From contig JABAKD010000004.1 in assembly GCA_012845835.1 (NCBI GenBank), positions 11,657,022 through 11,721,021 on the forward strand: a stretch of DNA of 64,000 bases, read 5' to 3'. The DNA is from Undaria pinnatifida (taxonomy: Eukaryota; Sar; Phaeophyceae; Laminariales; Alariaceae). Below are positions 1 through 12,682 of the stretch, in pieces; positions within the stretch are counted from its first letter, which is position 1; every line of letters begins with the position of its first letter. The position numbers were made by a program, and so were the translations under genes. Below the pieces are notes generated by a model. It had not been told where the DNA came from, did no database searches, and saw nothing but the letters and a program-made list of their open reading frames with translations.

Positions 1-461
1 TTGGTCGGGTTGTTGATCCTTGTGTTGATTATTTTTTGCCCCGCATCGATTTTATATGATGTGTGTTGGTGCGCAGTAACTCGCACCAACGTGAGTGTCC
101 CGAACATTTTTCGGGGCTCTACAGGACACCCATGTAATTATGAAACGGGGTAATAAGAAATAGAAGGCCGATATTTACGGGAAATTAAGAAATCCTGGAG
201 ACGTTTAACTGAATTTTGTCGTGCGAAGTACGCTGCCTCCCGCACATAATAAACCTAGGCTGGCCTGTTTCTTGTTTTGGTATGTAGACATCCTGTTATG
301 TGGTGCCATGTAGCACTGGGCAGTGCGTTGTCCTCATATGCCCAGGTTCTGAAGCGAACGCCAACCCCTTGCAGCGATACACATCATTTGACATTTCCAA
401 CCATTTTACCCCGGTGATGTCATTGGGGGGCTCTTTGACCGCTACTATAGTATTTCGTATG

Positions 462-486
462 AGTTAGGGTTAGGGTTAGGGTTAGT
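462..486 (+). repeat. Short interstitial TTAGGG repeat
   Basis: Three to four TTAGGG units. More degenerate TTAGGG-like sequence fills much of 4440-5330 in URC1 intron 4. A chromosome end is not indicated, because genes continue beyond both. Confidence 0.8.
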
Positions 487-781
487 TCCATGTTTTAAAA
501 AAATACTATGAGCACCGCTGGTAGGGACAGCTCACGCTATCGCTATAGTGGGATCCGAAGGACGCGCCAGCTAGCGTTGGGTTGCGAAAGCAACTGAGTT
601 AAATCGACACACGACGCCTATGAAAATACGTGGAAGTGTGGTGAGCTTTATTTTTTCCCCATCCGCCGGAGGATAAAAAGACGAAAAAAACTATACTCGT
701 AATGTAAGACACCCACCCTTTGGAACCCAGGTGCAGCGGTGAACTATTAACAACCGTGCACAGCATCGGACAGATCACCAT

Positions 782-960
782 CTAGATCCTGTAGATCATA
801 TAGATCACGTAGATCCCATGTTTTTTGTCATGCTGTATTGTGCAGGGGCTGTGTAGTACAGATCCAACCCAAGAAACATGTGCTAGATCACACAGATCAT
901 ACAGATCATAAGGCAGCATGATATATAGCACATGCAGATCATACATATATCTGCCCTGGG
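782..960. repeat. GATC-periodic dispersed repeat, copy 1
   Basis: GATC recurs every 9 bp (AGATCCTGTAGATCATATAG). It also holds GTACAGATCCAACCCAAGAA and CAGATCATACAGATCAT. Confidence 0.8.
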
Positions 961-2556
961 AGACATATAGCTTGTCACTAGGGGTCTGACCTGTCTGACG
1001 TGTGGAACCGTGGTGTAGGGTGGGTGATCTGCAGTACGAAACGAACAGAGCATCATACCGCCACCGCACGTGTTGTGCAACTCCTTCCAGTGCAAACATG
1101 AGCTAAATAATGCAAGGACGACTCTGCAAGTACACTCTGCAGGTTTAGGCCGACTACATGCAGGGCGGCTCTACAAACCAAACTCTGTAGGAGATTCATT
1201 GTGTGCTGGTTTTAGTCGTTTGCTTTTTGCTGTGAGAAACCCCCTATTTTGGTGGATCAGGTCCGGTGGGACCAGGGTGTGCTCGTGGGCCGTTCCGGTT
1301 TGCAAATGATGTACCCGGATCAGTTTGGAGGGCTCAGGTCCGGGTGGGAGCATGGCTCCAAATAGGAGCAGGGCCTAAGCCTGCAGAGTTTTATTTGCAG
1401 AGCCGTCCTGCATTTAGGTTTCCTCTGGGGATAGGGGTTCGGGTTCGGGTAAGCGCCAGGTTGCTGTAATACGCCTGACCGATGGCGTAATCGTCGTTGC
1501 TTTGGTTTATCTTCTCCTGTAAGTAAGCGCCGTAGAAGGGAAATAACATCAGCATATCACTGTGTTGTCGTTTCGGCTCTGTCGTTTTGCCTGGGCCCCT
1601 GAGGGGTGTCTCCGGTGGTGTAGCAGGTGAATCTCGTGCCTGCTACATTATATTTGGTGCGTTTAAACCCCCTTGAGTGCGTGCTCGCACTGGTAAGGGC
1701 TTTTTCTTGTGTGAAAATTGACGAACGAAAAGCGCGAGAGCGTGAGAGAGCAAAAATCCATCAAAGTCGACGAGCAGTGGGAATGGTGAACCCTGTGCGC
1801 GATGAATATGAAGGCACGTACCGGGGGGGAAAGGGAAGGCGCCTGTGTCTACGGCTTGGCTTGTCCAGAAGGTCGCGGAGGGTAAAACCTCGTATACATC
1901 CGAGTTGAACTCGGAAGGTAAAGTGATAGTTGAACCAAATGAACGACAACAGTCTCAGCATTGCTTTATCGGCATGCTGTCCTCCCATCATACGGAGTAT
2001 CCTTTTATCGCCGTGCCATCATATCATCGAGTCATCATTCGAGGTGTCAACAACGGCATCATGTCACCGTTTTCCGTAGTACCATTATGTCATTGTATCA
2101 CTATACCATCGTACATCAAATCCTCATATCATCGTATCAGTTTAATAGAACCATAACGCATATCATCGTATCAGTTTAATAGAACCATAACGTCAGCATA
2201 TCGTCATTCCATCATTCGAAGTACCAGATATCATACTTGGAAGCATTATCGTATCATCATGCCATCGTAGTATCGAAGATCGAATATAAAATACAGAATT
2301 TATAGTTATCGAACACCTGGTACCGAATATCAAATATCAAAAGACCGAACACCTGGTATCAACCTTCAGCATTCAGCAGCAACGCATTTGTCGCGTGTGT
2401 TTTCTTGCTCGTTTTTGTGTAGGGTATTTGCGCGCACCACCCACCTGGCTCTTCCTGGCAGTCAAAGGACACTCACACCTGGCATAATCCAACGCACATA
2501 TTCCACTGCCAGCCAACGGATATCGTTCGCGCACGAGTCACCGCTACTGCTGTAGC

Positions 2557-5500
2557 ATGAGCTCTGTTGATGGAGTCGTAGAAGCGACGCCTACTAATGG
2601 GTCTGGTGGCAAGAGGTCTGCAGCAGCAGCAGCAGCTGCTACCGCGCCGTCTAGTCCTACTCGAAGCGCCTCTTCTGCTTCTTCTGCGCGTAGCTCTCCG
2701 GTTAAGCGTAGAAGGGGGCCGTCCATCACAGGTGAGCGGGGTGTGTGGGTGTGTGCGTGAGTGGATGGGTGGGTGGGTCCGTGGATGGGTGGGGATGGGT
2801 GAGGATGGGTGGGTAGGGTGTGCTGTGTGGATGGGTTAGTGAGTGGGTGGGTGGGTGGGTGGGTGGGTGGTTTTCTGCTGTGTGTAGTGGCGTGTCTGTG
2901 TGGGTGATTGATTGAAGTCTCTTGCTTGCTTGTGTATTTGCTCGGTTGCTTTGTTGTGTGTTGGTTTGTTGATTTATGATGTTGATTTACTGGTTTAAGG
3001 ATACAGTTTAGTGACTGATGACCTCTCTCTGTCCCATGACGTGTTCCTCAAACGCCGTGTGTGACCTAATGCCGTGCTCGATAGAACATCATACTTGATA
3101 TGAACGCCACGTCTGATCGAACACCTTACCTCCCCGCGTGTCATGTGTCGCGTGTCGCGTGTGACTTCCTCCAACCTCGGCGCTGCTCAGCGGAGGACCT
3201 GAAAGTCCCCGACCTGAGCTTGGACCAGGTCGGATACCTAAACCTCACCACGCACTCTGCTAACTTCTTAGCGGACCCCCTCGACCTCAAGGTGCGATCG
3301 ACGCCCTGGTAAACGTCCGACTATCACGGTGTCATAAATGTGTTGTCGTGGTTGCGACTACTTCAGAAGCTCGAATGGTTTAGCTGGCTCTGCTGCTGCT
3401 TTTAACGTGGTTTGTACATAGAGTGTGGGGGTGCTAGATCAAGTTTATTGAACGGAAGCTTTTAGATGTAGTTTTGGTTAAACGGCGCTGTCATTTGATT
3501 TTCTCTCTGTTCAATGAAGTGCTTGGGTCAAGCTGGTGCTGTCGTTTGATTCCTCTTTTTACCGAGGCGTTTCGCAGGCTACCTTGAGGTCGGGGCGGGG
3601 GGATGCAAGCTTGGTTTCGCCTCAACCGTCGACGGGCGTGCTACCGAAGAATTGCGCTTGAACAGATTGTCTACATGCGTTGAAGCTCGTTGGTTCAGGT
3701 TCCGCCGCATTGGCTCAGGTTACACCGCATTTTTTTTGTGTAATGTACCTACCACATGTCTACTATTAATCGTAGTCCTTGGCTTGATACTTTATCTCAG
3801 CTCGGGTACCATACAGACCCACGAACATCGACATGTGTAGTCTACTCACCCAGCGCATTGTGCGTGTCTGTTAGGCTTACTTTTTCGTTTTATCGTTTTG
3901 TTTTGTGTGTTTATCCCGCACGTGCTGCAGTGGGGCGAAGAGGACCCCGAGAAGAGGGGACCCGTCATGGTCACCACCCGCCACCCTACCCAGAGAAACG
4001 CCATCGGGGCTCATAGTGGAAGCTACTGCGTCTACAAGGTGAACATACCAAATGCTGAGTATTCGTGTTCGTTCCTACATGGGAAGTACCGTTCTATTTT
4101 GGCACCGTTTCGGGGGTTTTATATCAAATTAAAGAAGATACTACGCCCTGACGTTTTTTGTGGTATAAAGTAGAAATATACCTCAGCCGTGAGGTGGAAT
4201 AATTGGAAACTGGCGAAAGGGACTGCTGATTTCGTCCCCGCCATTCCCACTACGTGCATTTCTTTCAGGCTCTGGCTGTGGCTTGCGGAAAGCTGGACGC
4301 TAATTACCTCCCCAAGCTCGCGGCGACGCGACCGGTGTGCGAGATTGGTCCCTTCCCCGCCTGGTCCGATCCTTCGAAGATAGGGACGATGGACCCCTGG
4401 GGTCACCTCGTCACGGATGTGAGCGCGGTTTCAGGGTGAGGGTAAAGGTTAGGGTTAGAGCGGGACTTAGACGCATGCTAAGCTAGAGGTGCACATTTTT
4501 CTTTCTCTAGTGCTTCCTCACTTGATAAGGTACTCTACACCCCCACCTAAAAACAGATTCGGAGAAAAATAAAAATAAGATGCTATTGTGCTGTATCGTA
4601 GCCGATTAACCATTTCGATGGCCTAGGGTATGCGACGAAAAATAGTTCCGAGACAAAGATGATTTTTTTTCCCGACGAATTCTGGGTTAAGGAGCCGTTG
4701 CTATCTGGAAGAAAAAAAAACAGCCAAAAAAAATTATACTTGTGTCGTAGCACGCGTCCAACATTAGTTGTTCAGGTAGGCGGTAGGATTAAGGTTCGAG
4801 GTTGGGGCTGTTCGAGATCGGCCCCGTCTCCACGTGGTCCGACCGCTCTAATATCGGGACCATGAGCCCCTGGGGTCACCTCGTCACGGATACGAGAGCG
4901 TTGTGGCTAGCGCTAGGGTGGGAGTTAGGGTTATGCTGAGGGTGGAGGTTGCCGTTGGGGTTGGAGTAGGGTTCGGGTGAGGTCAAGCTTGGTTTGGGTA
5001 GGACTACCGCAGGGTTGGGATCTGGTGTGGGGGATTGATTCTCTACTTTTCTAAGGTGGCCCGACCCGTTCAATAGTAGTGAGACAACGAACCGCTGGAG
5101 TCACCTCGTCACGAGTTTGAGAGGGTTAGGGTTCGGGTTACGGTGAGGTTGGGAGTTTGTGCTTGGGTGGGGGTTAGGGGGATAGGGTAGGGTTGGGAAG
5201 GGTTAGGGTAGGGTTGGATTTAAGCTAGGGGGGGCGTTAGGGTGAGTGGGAGGGTTTTGGTTAGGAGTGGGGGTCAGGGTCAGGAGTTTAGGTTTGCGCT
5301 AGGTTGGGGCTAGGGGAGGGTTGGGGTTGGGATTCGCGTTGGATTGAAGTAGGTTTAGCGTTTGTGTTCGCGTTAGCCTTAGCCTTTGCCTTTGCCTTTG
5401 CTTTTGCCTTAGCTTTAGCCTTGGCCTTGGCCTTGGCCTTGGCCTTGACGTTTTCCCTCGTAGTGATGAGTGCTATCCACAGTTGATACCGCTACTGAAT

Positions 5501-8075
5501 TGTGCCAACCCCTCCTCCCCCCCTCCCATCCCAATATATATACGAAGTATATGATAGTTAGCCTCGGATGGCACCGACGTTGGAAAACATTATATGTATA
5601 TTGGGGTTGGCGTTGGTTGGCAATGACGCTGTAAAGCATGCCAATCATTGCGTGAGCTAGACAACCAGGGTACTGTTTTTTTTTTTTTTTTTGGCGGTCA
5701 CCAGGATGGTTCTCGAGAAAGACCATATTGTGCGGGGTGAACCCCAACTCCGCGCAAGGGGAATGATCGCATCATGTAGTGTGAATATGGTAAGGCACCC
5801 ACGAGGCAGTTACATAGCCATACCCATTGCTGTCTCTGAAGTGGCCACATCAGAAAACAGAGTTATTTCTCATTGGCGCTGTAATCCATAAGCAAGAATG
5901 TAGGCACAAGTTACCGAAATCCGTCTTACGAGCGGTTCTTGGAAGGATGCAGTTCACCCTTCATGCGACTCGCCGAACACTTCACGGCCCTTCGCGCTTG
6001 GTGCAATGTCTGCCTGGTTGGTGAAAACCGACGTGCTCCGTTCCGGCATAGTAGGGATGCGAGGGTCCATGGTCATACGACTACGGCCATGCACAAACTG
6101 AGTACACCCCCCCCCCCCCCCCCCCCACCCCCTCCCAACCCTCTCCTTCTCTCTTTCCTACCCATGAAAAAAGGCAAAACAAAGTAAATGAAAACGATAT
6201 CGAATTGGATTGCCGCCCGCGCTGCTGTCCTGCTGTCCTGCTGTTCTACTGCCGCCCCGGCATCTCCCCGTACACATCGCACAACGCATGAGGATTCTTG
6301 GGGTGTAGTTCCGCGTCTTCTACTTGTTATTTTTGTTGATCGTTTTCGTTTTCCTCTCATCATGATTTATATACTTAAGTAGTAATGAACTTGCGTTTAT
6401 TGTCTACATTTTGATTCATTTTCGTGTTGTGTTTGGTTTTAGTTTTCCTCCACAGCTTGATATTTGTCTGCGTTATCATTAAGAGCTTAAATTTCGCACC
6501 AGGTAGTCTTGTTCATTCATATTCGTTTTTCTTGGTTTTCCTTTTTTTTCTCGTCATATTCTTGCACTTTTATTTTTCGTTCTTCGTTTAACTTCATTGC
6601 TTTATTGCCTTTCGTTTCGTTAACTTTTGGTCCTTGTTTTTGTCGTCATTTGCAACTCACTCTTTTTGCTTGATTTTTCGTTCTCCGTCCGTCTGCCGGT
6701 TGTTCTTTTTTTTCGTTTCATTTTCATTGTTTGGTATGTATTTTCTCGGGTTGTGTGCAGGTATTCAGCCCGTGGCTGAACAAGGGCTTCGACGTGCGCC
6801 CGACTATTGCCGTGACGAAGGCGCACATCGATCTTCCTGAGGTCAGAGAGGCCGTCAGGGTCGGAAGGCTCAAGCCAGATGGCAAGGTGCTGAGCAAGGA
6901 GGGACAGAGCTTCATCACTAAGGTAACCCATAGTTCGCAATCCGCCGGTTGCTGTTGCCACCGCGTTTCGATGTACGGTGCTAAGGCAAACCCAGCACAG
7001 GTATCTTTACTGTTTGTCTATAGCTGCATGACCAAGGTACGTAGCCCACTGGTTAACTCGCCAACACCAACGCCGACATCAACGCCAACACTACTCCTAA
7101 CGCCAACGCCAACACTAATGCCAACACCAACACCAACACCAATACTATCGCCAACACCTACACACCAACACCAACGCCAACACCAACATCACAGCTAACG
7201 CCTATACGTAATTACGCCAACACCACTGCTGAAGCCTGATAGCAACGTGCTGGGCAAGGGCGGGCGGAGGCTCACTACCGAGATAATCCATGGTCCCGCG
7301 GGTACCTCTTTCCGAGCCCAGGTATATACAACCACCGAACCGTTGAGACGAACACGGTCTCGAGCCCGTCTGCATCTTGTCCTTCGGATGTAGAAATTGT
7401 TCAGGGCTTTTTGCGGGTCGATTCGCTTCCTGCGGGTCGGGCAGGAATAGGGCGATCCGACCCGACCCATGATAGTTAAAAAGCTCCTGACCCGACCCGG
7501 CCCGACCCGGCCCGACCGGACCGGACCTGTGACATTTCGAACACCCAAACCAACTCGGCTCACTCGGTTTTGATATCGTCTTGCGGGTAGGGTCATGATC
7601 CGTGAAAACCGTGGGAATTCTATCTATGTCTCGAATTAGTACTTCGTATGAATTTATTTGCCTTGTTTATGCTAAAGTACCACTTCGTAACCGAATCCGT
7701 GGCATGCGGTGGAGTCCGTGTGTCGTCTGCCGAAGATCGCCATGCCCTTCGGAGTGGCTCCGAGTAGGTGTCCCGTTTTCGTTTTCTAATTCCGTTCCCG
7801 GGTCCGATTTCGATTCCGTTTCCGATTGATTTTTCTAGTGGGTTTCTGACTATTTGTCCGTTTCTTGCGGCTCAGTGTGCGGTGGAGCCTGTGTGGCACC
7901 TGCCGGAGATTGCGCGGCGGTTTGGAGTGGATGAAGTACAGCTCAGGGAAACCTTATTCAAGGAGACCAACATGATGTATCCCGAGCTCGTCACCAGGGA
8001 AGACCTCAAGGTGATTGTTGTTGTTGTTGTTGTTGTTGGTGTTGGTGTTGGTGTTGGTGTTGGTGTTGGTGTTGG

Positions 8076-8111
<36 letters not shown>

Positions 8112-8126
8112 CGTCGTTGTTGTCGT

Positions 8127-8158
<32 letters not shown>

Positions 8159-11100
8159 TTTTTGTTGGGGGTTGGTGTTGTTGTTTGTGTTGGCGATGGT
8201 GGTGGTGATTGTGGTGGTTGTTGGTGTTGTTGGTGTTGTTGGTGTTGCTTTTTTTGTATCATGAAAATGCATCAACAGTACAAGTAATAGAATATTGGCA
8301 ATACTAAATGATGGTGACGGAGCGACGTTGATCGCGTTAGGTGTTCCTCCCGCCAATCGGAGGGCTGACGATCTACATCTTCGGAGACCCTGCCTTGATA
8401 CCGGACGAAGACGTGCCCCTGACCGTCAGGGTGCACGACGAGTGCAACGGCTCAGACGTCTTTGGAAGGTATGATATCAAAACCATGTCTAGGGAGGACT
8501 TATCAAAACCATGTCTAGGGAGGCGGACTAATTTACTATTTAATCAAGTGTTTTGGTGGGGGGGGCTGTAGTCGTCGTGTCATGGTTAGCCGTATCTGTT
8601 TTTTCTGGAGTTTGGTCGGTGCAATCAATATCAACATGTTTTGTTGGAGAGGTGTAATCGTCGTATCACGCCTGACCGTGACTGGTTTTCCTGAAAGAAT
8701 ATGGCCGGTGCAATCAATCTCAACATTTTTGGTTTTGTTTGTGCTGAGCACAGCAGTCTGTCTACTGCCACATTGGTTCCTAAAAATACGCTATCCACTC
8801 TTTGTTCCACTATAACCCCTCTACTTGTTGCCTGTAATCTGTGACGTGTTCATGTTTTGTTTCTGATTGGGCGTCAAATCGGCCGGTCCAGTGACATCTG
8901 TACGTGCCGTCCTTACCTCACGCACGCCATTGAGGAGTGCATTCGAGCGGCGCAGGGGGGGGGGACAGGGGTCTGCATCTACTACCGCAAGGAGGTGATA
9001 TTGTTATTGCTGTTGATTTGATTGGTTGATTGGTTGGTTCGGTAGGTTTTTATGTGTCTCTTCGGTTGGCTGGTCGATGTAGATGGATTGACGTCGCTCT
9101 TCTCAATTGGGTGGTTGGTTGGTTGGTTGACTGGCTGATTGGTTGGTTGGTGGGCTGATTGGATGGACGGTTGATTGGTTGGCTGATCGGTTGGTTGGTT
9201 GATTGGTTTGGTTGGTTGGTTGCTTGACTGGCTGATTGGTTGGTTGGTGGGCTGATTGGATGGTTGGTTGGTGGGCTGATTGGATGGTTGGTTGGTTGGT
9301 TGATTGGTTGGCTGATTGGATGTTTGGTTGATTGGTTGGTTGACTGGCTGATTGGTTAATTGGTTTGGTTGGTTTGGTTGGTTGATTGGTTTGGTTGGTT
9401 GATTGGTTGACTGGTTGGTTGAATGGCTGATGGTGGGTTGATTGGATGGTTTTTTGGGCGATTGGATGGTTATTTGGGCGGATTGGTTGGTTGATTGGTT
9501 GGTCTGGTTGGTTGGTTGGTGTGCTGATTGGTTGATTGGTTGGCTGATCGGTTGGTTGGTTGATGGGTTGGGTTGGTTGGTTGGTTGGTTGGTTGGGTGA
9601 TTGGTTGGTTGATTGGTGCCTGGTACCACCTTAGAGAGTTATTCGTGTGTTGGATGGATTGATTGATTTTTTGTGTGGTTAGTTGGTGGGTTGGTTGATT
9701 GGCCTTCCGAAGATTGGAAACGTAATGTTTCTATTGCACTGATTATCTGATTGATATTGTTGGGTTGCTTGACCGATCCATTGGTTGTTTGTTTGCTTGA
9801 ATGGTGTTTTTGTGTACTTGATTGGCCGGTCATTCGATGGGTTGCATGCGCTTCATTTTTTTTACAAGTGCTTTAGGTAGGTGTTAGGTTACGCGTATGA
9901 TCTCCGTATGGTGGGTGATCCGCGTCGTCTTGCGGAAATCTTCGATGTATCACCTGTGCGTACATACTTCGACGGCTTTATGTGTCCAGCATATACTCAT
10001 CGTAATGATATGTCCCTGCGCCAAGCAACCAACGACGTCAGGAGACGACACTTTTACCCCGAGGCGGACGGCGTCAAGGAAAATGCCTTGACGGATGTGC
10101 CTTAGCGGCCAAAGACGGGGGTGGCACTTTTACCCCTGGACGGACGGCGTCAAGGAAAATGCTTGACGGATGTGCCTTGACGGCAAAACCGGGGACGGCA
10201 CTTCTACCCCTAGTCAGACGGCGTCAAGGCAAATGCTTGACAAACGTGCCTTGGCGGCAAAAACCGGGGACGGCACTTTCATCTCTCGACAGACGGCGTC
10301 AAGGCCTTTTGCCTGGACGGACGTGCCTTGACGGAAAAAACCGGGGACATGAAGCAAAAAAAAACAAACTTTTTTTGGCACCAAGGACAATTTGACGATG
10401 TATGCCCCCCGTAATTACCGCGGTGGTTTGAGTTACCCACTTCCCACTTTAATCACCTGTCATTACCGACGTGTACACTGATACCTGATTTGAAACACAC
10501 CAGCGGGTGTTCCTAGCGAGAGCTGCCCTATAGTGTATAATGTACGTGTTGCGTGTGTTGTATGTGCTGTATGCGCTGAATGTGGTATGACGCTTGCGCT
10601 TTGTGTATGTACTGTATGCAGGGGCGATCTCTGGGGGAAGTGACTAAGTACCTGGTGTACAACATGCGCAAGAGGCAGAAGGGTGGGGACTCTGCGGAGC
10701 ATTACTTCGACTGCACGGAGCAGGTGCGGCTCTCCAGCTTTGTTTTGTTTTGTTTTGCCTGCGTGCCTGTCTGCTTGCTCATCTGGGTGTCGGCCTTGTT
10801 GCGTGTTTGCGTGATTGTCTGCCTACGCATCTTCGTGTTTGCGTGGTTGTTGCCTGCTTGTCTACTTGCTTATTCTCTTGCTCATCTGCTCGAGTATCTG
10901 CTTGCTTGTCGACCTGCGTTCTCCTCTTGCTTATCTCCGTGCTCGTTTGCTTGCTTATCTGTTTGCCTGCCTGCTTGTCCGCTCGCTTCTCTGCTTGCTT
11001 TTATGTTTTTTTTTTGTCTGCTTGCTTGTCCGCTTGCTTTTCTGCTGGCTTGTCTGCTTGCCTGTTTGCTTGCCTGCACACCTGCACAGGTCGCGGGAAT

Positions 11101-12072
11101 CCAAGACACGCGGTTTCAGTCAATGATGCCCGACCCGCTCCACTGGCTGGGGGTAACCAAAATCCACCGGTTCATCTCCATGAGCGATATGAAGTACGAC
11201 GCCATTGTATCAACAGTGAGTACCTCTTTAGGGCCCCGGTCTTTTTGATCGCGTCAAGGCCTCTTTTGGCCTTACTATGCTGGTTGCAGTGTGGGCGGCG
11301 AGTGCCGTGTTGCAGTGTTTAGTACGTGTTGTCATGTTACCACGTTGTCATGTGACCGCGCGGTCGTGTTCGTGTTGATATGTCACCTTACCTCTTTCTC
11401 GTTACACCCAGGGCATCAAGATCGTCGAGCGAGTGGAGATCCCGCCAGACCTTGTCCCTAAGGATGCGCAGGTGATGTACTTACATACATAGCGCCCGGT
11501 TGCTTAGTGCCGTTTGCCCGCTATAGTGCATGTGAAATCGCTTGGCACAGATGGGAACAGCAAGGGTTGGCAGTATGCGGAGTAGTGCCGGTTTCCGCTA
11601 CAGTGCCAATTCTTCCCTCTATAGTGCACACACCGGCACTATAGACGGACCACTACTGTACCTAAATATTTGGCAAAGTACAACGCAAAACGGCACGTAT
11701 GATTGTTTTTTCGCGGGGGGTACGGTTCCCATGGAGTATCCCATGAGATAGTCGTTCCCGTGGGATATTCACGATGGTGTCTGTGGTTTTCTGATGGGAT
11801 GAAATGGGATGCCATGTTATGTCCCGGTTGGTATGTGTATCCCGTAGAATATGTGGGATCCCACTATATTCCATGTGACCCCGCATTTCTCAGGGAATAT
11901 TCTGGTATGAAGGGGTGTTCGTTGGGGCAAGTATCGCACGGTATTGTCGTACGACTTTTGGTTGTTGCTGCCGCTGTTGGTGTTGGTGTTGGTGTTGGTG
12001 TTGGTGGTGTTGGTGTTGGTGTTGGTGTTGGTGTTGGTGTCGTTGTCGTTGTTGTTGTTGTTGTCGTTGTTA

Positions 12073-12134
<62 letters not shown>

Positions 12135-12682
12135 ATTATTGTTTTAGTGTTGTGTATGCCGTTGTTGTGTTGCATGCTGGGTTGGCTTGGCTCCTGTTTT
12201 GATCCCTCATCCCTGTATGTTCCTTCTTGTTCTGGTCCTTGGTCTTGCCCTTGTTGCCTCTCGCAACAGGTAGAGATAACGGCCAAGGTCTTCGGCGGGT
12301 ACCACGGCGGAGCCGGCTACGACAAGGTGAGTTTGTTTTTGTTTTTGGTTCTTTCTTGCATGTTTTGGTTTGTATTTGTGTTGTATTTTCTTTTCATTTG
12401 TTCTTATTTTCGTCTTTGCACACAAGCGTTTTTTGTTAATTTTTTCGTTTCGGCTTTTAAAAAATTAAGCAGTTTCTTGTTTTTTTTTTGGCATTGCATT
12501 CACTTTAGTTGCCTTTTTTTTTCATTTGCAACTTTGTTTCTTTTTTCATGGGACAGGTTTCCGAGGAGACCCTGAAGAACACTATGGGCAGGGGCTACGA
12601 TTACGCCAACAAGAAGGATGGAGAAAAGGGAGACGCATCCGAACATAACAACAACGGCGATGAAAAAACGGCGGAAGGGTAG
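2557..12682 (+). CDS. URC1: URC1-type GTP cyclohydrolase II homologue, 13 exons
   Basis: Exons: 2557-2731, 3191-3291, 3931-4038, 4269-4418, 6761-6922, 7876-8010, 8341-8468, 8892-8994, 10622-10723, 11090-11215, 11412-11471, 12270-12326, 12557-12682. All introns are GT-AG, phases match throughout, and the join gives 510 aa. Residues 1-60 are low complexity (Ala/Ser). Residues 60-277 match the GTP cyclohydrolase N-terminal domain (IGAHSGSY, MDPWGHLV, RPTIAVTKAH). Residues 278-450 are the GTP cyclohydrolase II domain. Zinc ligands are C312, C323 and C325 (C-x10-C-x-C). R307, Y367, D394 and R396 align with E. coli RibA R49, Y105, D126 and R128. The N-terminal domain and the MSDMKYDAIV segment place it with URC1 of the yeast uracil-catabolism pathway rather than with riboflavin-synthesis RibA. 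The pathway role is inferred from the family. Ten of twelve introns are phase 0. The start ATG is the first in frame and could change with transcript data. Confidence 0.93.
4808..4891 (+). pseudogene. Decayed copy of URC1 exon 4 (3' edge)
   Basis: Matches exon 4 from CGAGATTGG to the end (TGGGGTCACCTCGTCACGGA) and continues into intron-like sequence. The donor GTGAGC has become ACGAGA, so the copy cannot use the normal splice site. It lies 473 bp downstream of the true exon end. Confidence 0.85.
5057..5114 (+). pseudogene. Second decayed copy of URC1 exon 4 (3' edge)
   Basis: A weaker copy: GGTGGCCCGACCCGTTC, then CGCTGGAGTCACCTCGTCACG. No donor remains. With the copy at 4808 it forms a tandem series embedded in degenerate TTAGGG-like sequence. 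Confidence 0.65.
7050..7198 (+). repeat. CAACACCAACGCC hexamer block, URC1 intron 5
   Basis: Variants of CCAACACCAACGCCAACA, complementary in sense to the GTTGGT blocks in introns 6 and 11. Confidence 0.9.
7227..7300 (+). pseudogene. Decayed copy of URC1 exon 5 (3' edge)
   Basis: CTGAAGCCTGATAGCAACGTG and onward parallels exon 5 CTCAAGCCAGATGGCAAGGTG and runs past the splice site. The donor GTAACCCATAG is ATAATCCATGG here. The encoded peptide would be LKPDSNVLGKGGRRLTTE against LKPDGKVLSKEGQSFITK. Confidence 0.85.
7702..7768 (+). pseudogene. Decayed copy of URC1 exon 6 (5' edge)
   Basis: ATGCGGTGGAGTCCGTGTG, then CTGCCGAAGATCGCC and TTCGGAGTGG, parallels the start of exon 6 (TGTGCGGTGGAGCCTGTGTG). 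It lies 173 bp upstream of the real exon. Confidence 0.8.
8011..8250 (+). repeat. (GTT)n / (GTTGGT)n block, URC1 intron 6
   Basis: Starts directly at the exon 6 donor and fills most of this 330-bp intron. Confidence 0.95.
8995..9630 (+). repeat. TTGG/TTGATTGG simple-repeat block in URC1 intron 8
   Basis: About 620 bp of variants of GGTTGGTTGATTGGTTGGC. It makes a long minus-strand open frame of Asn/Gln/Pro/Thr that is an artefact. Confidence 0.95.
10018..10345 (+). repeat. Minisatellite of about 63 bp in URC1 intron 8
   Basis: Four units containing GACGGCGTCAAGGAAAATGC, TTGACGGATGTGCCTTGACGG and CCGGGGACGGCACTTTTACC. Confidence 0.9.
11960..12145 (+). repeat. (GTTGGT)n then (GTT)n block, URC1 intron 11
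   Basis: A hexanucleotide block followed by a trinucleotide block, the reverse of the order at 8011-8250. Confidence 0.95.

Larger units (their letters stand above)
1..2556. other. Gap upstream of URC1
   Basis: No supported gene. Contains a GATC-periodic repeat, a short TTAGGG run and, at 1960-2360, degenerate short repeats of ATCATCGTATCA type that end about 200 bp before the URC1 start. No clear TATA element. Confidence 0.6.

Noticed and set aside
462-486. Chromosome end
   Set aside because: Only a few TTAGGG units, with ordinary sequence and genes continuing on both sides.
8982-9629. 215-aa Asn/Gln/Pro/Thr-rich minus-strand frame
   Set aside because: Arises from the TTGG/TTGATTGG repeat inside URC1 intron 8. 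No conserved protein features.
10580-11322. 222-aa and 190-aa Cys/Leu-rich frames that look membrane-like
   Set aside because: They cover URC1 exons 9 and 10 plus a TGCTTGC-rich intron. The hydrophobic run is the CTTGCTTGCC repeat.
11703-12575. 290-aa plus-strand frame
   Set aside because: It runs across an intronic GTT block and over URC1 exon 12 in the wrong frame. The spliced gene model explains the region.
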